A DNA stretch of 19,567 nt, from assembly GCA_964480915.1 (NCBI GenBank), contig CAYZRS010000082.1, forward strand, positions 1 through 19,567, read 5' to 3'. Under the pieces are notes generated by a model. That model was not told where the DNA came from. It did no database searches and worked only from the letters and a program-made list of their open reading frames with translations. Of the stretch, positions 15,620 through 19,567 are shown in pieces (position 1 is the first letter of the stretch; each line of letters begins with the position of its first letter). A program made the position numbers and the translations under genes. This DNA is from CAWGCE01 sp964480915 (lineage in GTDB: Bacteria > Planctomycetota > Planctomycetia > Pirellulales > Pirellulaceae).

Positions 15620-15638
15620 GCGACACGGGCAGTGTCGC
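15620..15638 (-). terminator. Possible hairpin terminator downstream of metF
   Basis: GCGACAC (15620-15626) pairs perfectly with GTGTCGC (15632-15638) around a 5-nt loop. On the minus strand the stem is followed within about 5 nt by the T-rich stretch TCATTTCCTGATTTTCTTTC. It lies about 75 bases past the metF stop and about 135 bases before the start of the 769-aa surface-protein gene on the same strand, so it could separate the two units. The T-tract is interrupted, hence the modest confidence. Confidence 0.35.
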
Positions 15639-15710
15639 GAAGGGCGCGGAACGGAGACGGCGAAATTGTTGGTCCGCAACGTGGCGTATTACGACGACCG
15701 CAGGCCTGGT

Positions 15711-16586
15711 TTACCCTTGCGAGGCCGATTGCAAATTCCCCAGTACCCGACTGGTCGCTTGCGATTTGTTCAACACGTAGAAGTGGACCCCCGGAACGCC
15801 ACCGGCAACCAATTCTTCGACTTGTTTCGTGGCCTGTTCGATGCCAATTTCCATTTGCCATGCGGTGTCATCTTTTTCGCCCAAGCGATCGATGAAGTCT
15901 TTGGGCAGGGCTGCCTTGCAGAGTGACGTGATGCGTTGGATTTGGCCCAAGTTGGTCACGGGAAGGATGCCAGGTACGAGCGGGGCCGTAATTCCGGCCG
16001 CTTGGCAGCGATCCTGGAATCGGAAAAAGTCTTCGTTTTGGTAGAAGAGTTGCGTGATAATAATATCCGCGCCAGCGTCGACCTTGCGTTTCAAGTTTTC
16101 CAGGTCGATATCGGCGGATGGCGCTTCCTGATGAGTTTCGGGATATCCGGCAACTGCAATTTCAAAGTTGGGAAATTCGGCTCGGATCAGTTCGACCAAT
16201 TCATTCGCGTACTTGAGCCCGCCGTCCGCCTGGACGAATTCGGTTTCCCCTTGCGGCGGATCGCCACGCAGCGCGACGATGTAATTGACGCCGCGCTCTT
16301 TCGCTTCCTGCAAATATTCTCTGAGATAATCGACGGTAGCCGCCACGCACGTCAGGTGCGAAGCCACCGGGACATCGAATTTCTGTTTGACCTCGGAAAC
16401 GATGTCGAGCGTCTTTCCACGCGTCGAGCCGCCAGCGCCATAAGTGCACGTGATGTAGCTGGGAGAATACTGCATCAGTTTCTCGACGTGCTTCATCATC
16501 GCCGTATGGCCGGCAGCGGTCTTAGGCGGGAAAAGCTCGAAAGAGACGGTAAGTTCCGGTTTTGCGTAATCGTTCTTCAGCTGCAT
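15711..16586 (-). CDS. metF: 5,10-methylenetetrahydrofolate reductase
   Basis: A 291-aa, FAD-dependent (beta/alpha)8-barrel enzyme that reduces methylene-THF to methyl-THF, the methyl donor for methionine synthesis. Its length fits the bacterial MetF family (about 290-300 aa). Visible signatures are ELTVSFELFPPKT (11-23) with E17 matching E. coli catalytic Glu28, YITCTYGAGGSTRGKT (44-59), SHLTC (76-80), YIVALRGDPPQ (102-112) with D109 matching E. coli Asp120, ITQLFYQNEDFF (177-188) with the folate-contacting Gln, and VPGILPVTNLGQIQRI (204-219). The C-terminus GVPGVHFYVLNKSQAT is also typical. The start at 16586 gives the usual short N-terminus; the ribosome binding site is weak. It follows the GlmU-like gene on the same strand after 186 bases, so a joint transcript is possible but not indicated. 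No metH or metE is in the window. Confidence 0.96.
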   Translation of the reverse strand: MQLKNDYAKPELTVSFELFPPKTAAGHTAMMKHVEKLMQYSPSYITCTYGAGGSTRGKTLDIVSEVKQKFDVPVASHLTCVAATVDYLREYLQEAKERGVNYIVALRGDPPQGETEFVQADGGLKYANELVELIRAEFPNFEIAVAGYPETHQEAPSADIDLENLKRKVDAGADIIITQLFYQNEDFFRFQDRCQAAGITAPLVPGILPVTNLGQIQRITSLCKAALPKDFIDRLGEKDDTAWQMEIGIEQATKQVEELVAGGVPGVHFYVLNKSQATSRVLGNLQSASQG

Positions 16587-16772
16587 CTTGGCTCATCAAT
16601 CGAATCGTTGGTTGGTTGGCGGCAGTACTAATTGTAGTCAGGCCAGTCATTTCTGGCGACGGCCACGGACGATCGGCGCGTGGCGACTTTGTGAAATCGG
16701 ACCGCAAGAGGGGCTATAAAAGTCGCTTCGAAGCGGCATTGTTCGCGGCGATATTGCTGCCACCTGTGCTGT

Positions 16773-18017
16773 TTAGATCGACGGAGGCCGGTTCTCCAAC
16801 CCAGGTCGCAAGGCCGCGGTCGCCGCAAACAGTTGCTCAATCAACTGACGATCGCAGTCGAGTTGAGCGACATTTCGCCGTTCGTACATGCGCTGCTGCA
16901 TTGCAATGACCACATCGGGCGTGATGGCCGACACGCTTCCCAGTGACTTAGCGTAGTTCACGAAAGGGCCGACATTCTCCGTCACGTAGCCGTAGAGATT
17001 GGTAAAGGAGCCGATCAGTTTGCCGGTAAAGATGCTGGTATTGATCGCCGACTTGACGAAATCGCCAAGGATACAGCCCATCAGCCTTTGCCCGGTGCCA
17101 ACCTTGTCGTGTTGGTAGCTCATGCGAACCTCGCCGTAAGTATTCTTAAGGTCGCTATTGCAAGTACCGGCTCCCAAATTGATCCAGCTGCCAACGTAGC
17201 TGTGCCCAATGAATCCGTAATGTTGCTTGTTCGTGAAAGGCTCGAAGATCGAAGCTTCGACTTCACCCCCAATGCGGCAGCTCTCGCCCAGCACCGTGCC
17301 ATCCTTAATCGCCGAGTGCTCGCGCACAATGACGTTCGGTCCGATCAAGATTGGTCCGATGAGAACGGAGCCCGGTCCGATAACGGCTCCTTTTTCAACC
17401 ACGACCGGTCCCGCCTTCGCATTCGTACTGATGTTTGGGCTAAAGCTCTGTTGGTCGGCAATGAAGACACCGTCGGCTGCCTGTGGAATTTGTTTTCGCT
17501 GCGCGTAAAATTCGATGCCGGTACTGGCCAACTGCTGATGGTATGTCACGATTTCGTGCGGGTAGTCGAAGAGCGTGAAGACTCCGCCCGTATTTTCGAC
17601 TCGGGGGATGTCGCTGCCGACCCATTCTTCGAGCGAAACGCTCGTGTTCAGCGCCGCCAGCGGTTGTTTCGGTTTCAGCTTGGCCGCCAGCAGTTGCCCA
17701 TTCTCGATAATGGCCCACTCGTTGGCCGAAGATGCCCCGCGATGCAACTGGCTCAGTGCGCCCGGATTCGGCACCATCCGAGCGTTGATGAACAGATGGC
17801 TTTCTTCGGATGACGGCAGGCCGGTGGAAACTTCCGTGTACTTGGCCTCTTGTTGCGGCAGCATGAATGGGCGAGTGACCGCATGTACCGATTGACCAAA
17901 CATCACCGCCATGTCCAACAGTCGGTTGCCGCCGCAAGTAATTGTGTACGCCGGACGAGTATTCGTAATCGGAGCCAAGCGAGGCACGTGAACATCTTCA
18001 AAAATTACGACGGCCAT
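16773..18017 (-). CDS. GlmU-like sugar nucleotidyltransferase/hexapeptide acyltransferase family protein
   Basis: The frame is open up to a TTG at 18095, but ATG 18017 (MAVVIFEDVHVPRLAPITNT) is chosen because this N-terminus matches the GlmU-family alternative nucleotidyltransferases; the extra 26 residues look non-coding. The product is 414 aa. Residues about 1-190 form a diverged nucleotidyltransferase-like part without the classic GxGTRM signature. From about 203 there is a left-handed beta-helix of hexapeptide repeats (VVVEKGAVIGPGSVLIGPIL, IGPNVIVREHSAIKDG). HYGFIGHSYVGSWINLGAGT (266-285) followed by CNSDLKNTYG corresponds to the acetyltransferase segment of GlmU. By family, it may make UDP-GlcNAc or a related sugar nucleotide for the envelope. 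The exact substrate is inference. It is divergent from dinB. Confidence 0.85.
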   Translation of the reverse strand: MAVVIFEDVHVPRLAPITNTRPAYTITCGGNRLLDMAVMFGQSVHAVTRPFMLPQQEAKYTEVSTGLPSSEESHLFINARMVPNPGALSQLHRGASSANEWAIIENGQLLAAKLKPKQPLAALNTSVSLEEWVGSDIPRVENTGGVFTLFDYPHEIVTYHQQLASTGIEFYAQRKQIPQAADGVFIADQQSFSPNISTNAKAGPVVVEKGAVIGPGSVLIGPILIGPNVIVREHSAIKDGTVLGESCRIGGEVEASIFEPFTNKQHYGFIGHSYVGSWINLGAGTCNSDLKNTYGEVRMSYQHDKVGTGQRLMGCILGDFVKSAINTSIFTGKLIGSFTNLYGYVTENVGPFVNYAKSLGSVSAITPDVVIAMQQRMYERRNVAQLDCDRQLIEQLFAATAALRPGLENRPPSI

Positions 18018-18161
18018 GGAGTGTGCTTTCGATGACTTGAATGGAGTGATAGGGCCCGATTCGCGAGCGTTTAGCTTAAGGGAGGTGGCACGCAACCGGC
18101 AACCGGCAGCGGCGAGAAGACGAGCGATAAAGGGTAAGGAATGTGGGTTCGAGTGAGCGTG

Positions 18162-18167
18162 TATAAT
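18162..18167 (+). promoter_or_regulatory. Perfect TATAAT -10 box ahead of dinB
   Basis: TATAAT at 18162-18167 would give a transcript starting near 18174, about 42 nt before the dinB ATG at 18216. No good -35 hexamer is found at 16-18 nt spacing. A short inverted repeat CGAGT (18150-18154)/ACTCG (18171-18175) flanks the box and could be an operator half-site pair, but this is weak. No recognisable LexA box was seen. Confidence 0.4.
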
Positions 18168-18215
18168 CGGACTCGCTGGCCTGTTGCCGATCGCCTTTCC
18201 CCATGGTTTGAATCA

Positions 18216-19415
18216 ATGATCCTTCACATAGACATGGATGCCTTCTATGCATCGGTCGAACAACGCGATCGACCGGAACTGCGTGGATTGCCAGTGATTG
18301 TTGGTGGATCGTCGGCAGGGCGGGGCGTTGTCTGCGCCGCCAGCTATGAGGCGCGCAAATTCGGGGTCCATAGTGCTCAACCGGCGGTCACCGCCCAGCG
18401 ACTTTGTCCGGATGGAGTGTTTGTTGCTCCTCGCATGAAGCACTACGCACAGGTGTCCCAGCAAATTTTCGAGAGATTCCTACGCTACACGCCGCTCGTC
18501 GAACCGCTCTCGCTTGACGAAGCATTTTTGGACGTCAGCGGTAGCGAAAAACTCTTCGGACCCGCCGAGGTCATTGCGGAGAAAGTGAAGCACGACATTC
18601 GCACCGAATTAGGTTTGGTCGCCTCGGTGGGAATTGCTCCCAACAAGTTCCTCGCCAAAATCGCCAGCGATTTGGATAAGCCAGACGGTTTGACCGTCGT
18701 CGATCCGGAACGGACTCAAGAATTTCTCGACCCATTGCCGGTCGGGCGTCTGTGGGGCGTTGGGCGTGTCACCAATCGCACTTTGGAACTGCGGGGCATT
18801 CGCACCATCGCCCAGCTGCGCAAGTTGCCGACCGAATCTTTGCGTCACTTGTTTGGCGAACAGGGCGAGCATCTTTCGAGATTGGCCCACGGGATCGACG
18901 ACCGTGCCGTCACGATCGATCGCAAGGCGAAGTCGATTTCGCATGAGACGACGTTTCCCGCCGACGTTTCCGATCGCGAGATCTTGGCCGCCTGGTTGCT
19001 GGAACTGTCAGACCAGCTGGGTAGCCGACTGCGGCGGAGCCACCTCGCTGGCCGCACGCTGCAACTCAAGATTCGCTTTCACGATTTCCGCACGCTAACA
19101 CGCGCCGCCACGTTCGCCGAACCGACCAACGGAACTCAGGCGATCGCCGATGCAGCCCTGGCACTCTATCGCGACAAGATCGCCAGCAATCACCCGCCAG
19201 TGAGGCTGTTAGGAGTCGGCATCAGCCGGTTTGATGACCGAACAACTCACCAACAATCGCTGTTCGCCGAAGAGGAACATCAACAACAGCGCCAGATCGA
19301 CACCGTCGCCGACCAAATCCGACAAAAATTCGGCCACGATTCACTGGCCCGAGGCAGCCGGCTGTTGCACAACATCAAGCACAGGCCGCAGCCGGGTGCG
19401 AAAGATGAGTTGTGA
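18216..19415 (+). CDS. dinB: DNA polymerase IV (Y-family translesion polymerase)
   Basis: A 399-aa polymerase for translesion synthesis past damaged template bases. The start is placed at ATG 18216 because MILHIDMDAFYASVEQRD is the standard DinB N-terminus. The longer frame from 18141 would begin upstream of the TATAAT box. The catalytic metal-binding acids are D6 (HIDMD) and D101/E102 (LSLDEAFLDVSG). Y11 occupies the steric-gate position. The palm/fingers block SYEARKFGVHSAQPAVTAQR (43-62) and the thumb motif SVGIAPNKFLAKIASDLDKP (137-156) are intact, followed by helix-hairpin-helix GVGRVTNRTLELRGIRTIAQL and the little-finger domain. QQSLF (346-350) is a sliding-clamp-binding motif. It is followed by a helical tail of about 45 residues typical of many bacterial DinB proteins. 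The ribosome binding site is not evident. It is a single-gene unit, divergent from the GlmU-like gene. Confidence 0.95.
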   Translation: MILHIDMDAFYASVEQRDRPELRGLPVIVGGSSAGRGVVCAASYEARKFGVHSAQPAVTAQRLCPDGVFVAPRMKHYAQVSQQIFERFLRYTPLVEPLSLDEAFLDVSGSEKLFGPAEVIAEKVKHDIRTELGLVASVGIAPNKFLAKIASDLDKPDGLTVVDPERTQEFLDPLPVGRLWGVGRVTNRTLELRGIRTIAQLRKLPTESLRHLFGEQGEHLSRLAHGIDDRAVTIDRKAKSISHETTFPADVSDREILAAWLLELSDQLGSRLRRSHLAGRTLQLKIRFHDFRTLTRAATFAEPTNGTQAIADAALALYRDKIASNHPPVRLLGVGISRFDDRTTHQQSLFAEEEHQQQRQIDTVADQIRQKFGHDSLARGSRLLHNIKHRPQPGAKDEL

Positions 19416-19434
19416 AGTTGGGGGCTGGAAACTG

Positions 19435-19497
19435 AAATCTCAAATCTGAAATCTGAAATCTGAAATCTGCGATTTGAGATTTGAGATTTGAGATTTG
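19435..19497. repeat. 7-bp tandem repeat array forming a long imperfect hairpin
   Basis: The left arm (19435-19469) is five 7-mers, one AAATCTC then four AAATCTG. After a single C, the right arm (19471-19497) is GATTTGA three times plus GATTTG. The arms are complementary at 6 of 7 positions per unit, with a recurring G-G mismatch. The array lies 19 bases after the dinB stop. There is no T-tract, so any terminator role is uncertain. Minus-strand translation gives the SQISNRRFQISDFRFEI type of pseudo-peptide and should not be called a gene. Confidence 0.85.
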
Positions 19498-19519
19498 CGC
19501 CTTCCATCCCACCCCTCAG

Positions 19520-19558
19520 TTGACACGATCTCATCATAGTGTACAAAAAGTCACTATG
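19520..19558 (+). promoter_or_regulatory. Promoter-like stretch with overlapping palindrome at the window edge
   Basis: TTGACA (19520-19525) is a perfect -35 hexamer. TACAAA lies 16 nt downstream (19542-19547) as a weak -10. An inverted repeat CATAGTG (19535-19541)…CACTATG (19552-19558) with a 10-nt spacer brackets the -10, the arrangement expected of a repressor operator. The gene it would control begins beyond the window, so neither direction nor regulator can be confirmed. Confidence 0.35.
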
Positions 19559-19567
19559 CAAGATTTG

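Noticed and set aside
16631..16636. TACAAT on the minus strand as a possible metF -10 box
   Set aside because: No acceptable -35 hexamer lies at 16-18 nt, and a single near-consensus hexamer is common by chance.
16724..16735. Perfect palindrome CGCTTCGAAGCG downstream of the GlmU-like gene, followed on the minus strand by ACTTTT
   Set aside because: As a hairpin it gives only a 4-bp stem with a 4-nt loop, too weak for a terminator. As an operator it has no obvious target promoter.
18018..18215. Possible LexA/SOS operator between the GlmU-like gene and dinB
   Set aside because: No CTGT-N8-ACAG or GAAC-N4-GTTC type box was found. The only dyad is a 5-bp CGAGT/ACTCG pair.
19435..19497. Short direct repeats that might suggest a CRISPR array
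   Set aside because: The unit is only 7 bp, with no spacers, and no cas genes are in the window.

Overview
The window looks like chromosomal DNA of a planctomycete, probably Pirellulales or a Rhodopirellula-like lineage. Three things point there. First, two large secreted proteins carry the LEPR-XLL-type N-terminal signature (LEPLESRLLMAGDV, and the LEDRTLFDA variant) typical of planctomycete surface proteins. Second, the giant protein combines DUF4347, DUF11 repeats and an SdrD B-like domain. Third, the housekeeping genes are moderately GC-rich, spaced loosely and mostly in single-gene units. No rRNA, tRNA, CRISPR array, transposase, integrase or prophage gene was found.

Layout, left to right. 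The first 74 bases are the 3' end of an unknown gene. An unrecognised 354-aa basic protein (369-1433, +) converges on a crotonase-family protein (1471-2256, -), which is divergent from an RtcB-type RNA ligase (2336-3757, +). After a G-rich, hairpin-bearing spacer comes a TRIC/UPF0126-type membrane protein (3913-4521, +). It meets the giant surface protein (4563-10829, -; about 2088 aa) tail to tail across a 16-bp triple repeat. The long leader region 10830-11454 contains a good sigma-54-type -24/-12 element in front of an RpoD-like sigma factor (11455-13044, +). That gene converges on a second surface protein of 769 aa (13176-15485, -), built from about 16 degenerate copies of a roughly 34-aa solenoid repeat. 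Then follow metF (15711-16586, -) and a GlmU-like hexapeptide-repeat protein (16773-18017, -), which is divergent from dinB (18216-19415, +). The right edge holds a 7-bp tandem repeat arranged as a long imperfect hairpin, and a promoter-like stretch with a palindrome that probably belongs to a gene outside the window.

The genes do not form one obvious pathway. Most are independent maintenance genes: RNA ligation or repair, one-carbon metabolism, amino-sugar nucleotide metabolism, translesion synthesis and transcription. The accessory content is the pair of large extracellular proteins on either side of the sigma-factor gene. The most interesting leads are: (a) the DUF4347 module, which shows a His/Cys pair arranged as in caspase/CHAT-type cysteine peptidases; (b) the cysteine-free solenoid repeat of the 769-aa protein; (c) a possible sigma-54 to sigma-70 cascade; and (d) a crotonase homologue lacking both textbook catalytic glutamates.

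Three starts were chosen downstream of the longest possible ORF (giant protein, GlmU-like protein, DinB). The reasons are given with each gene.
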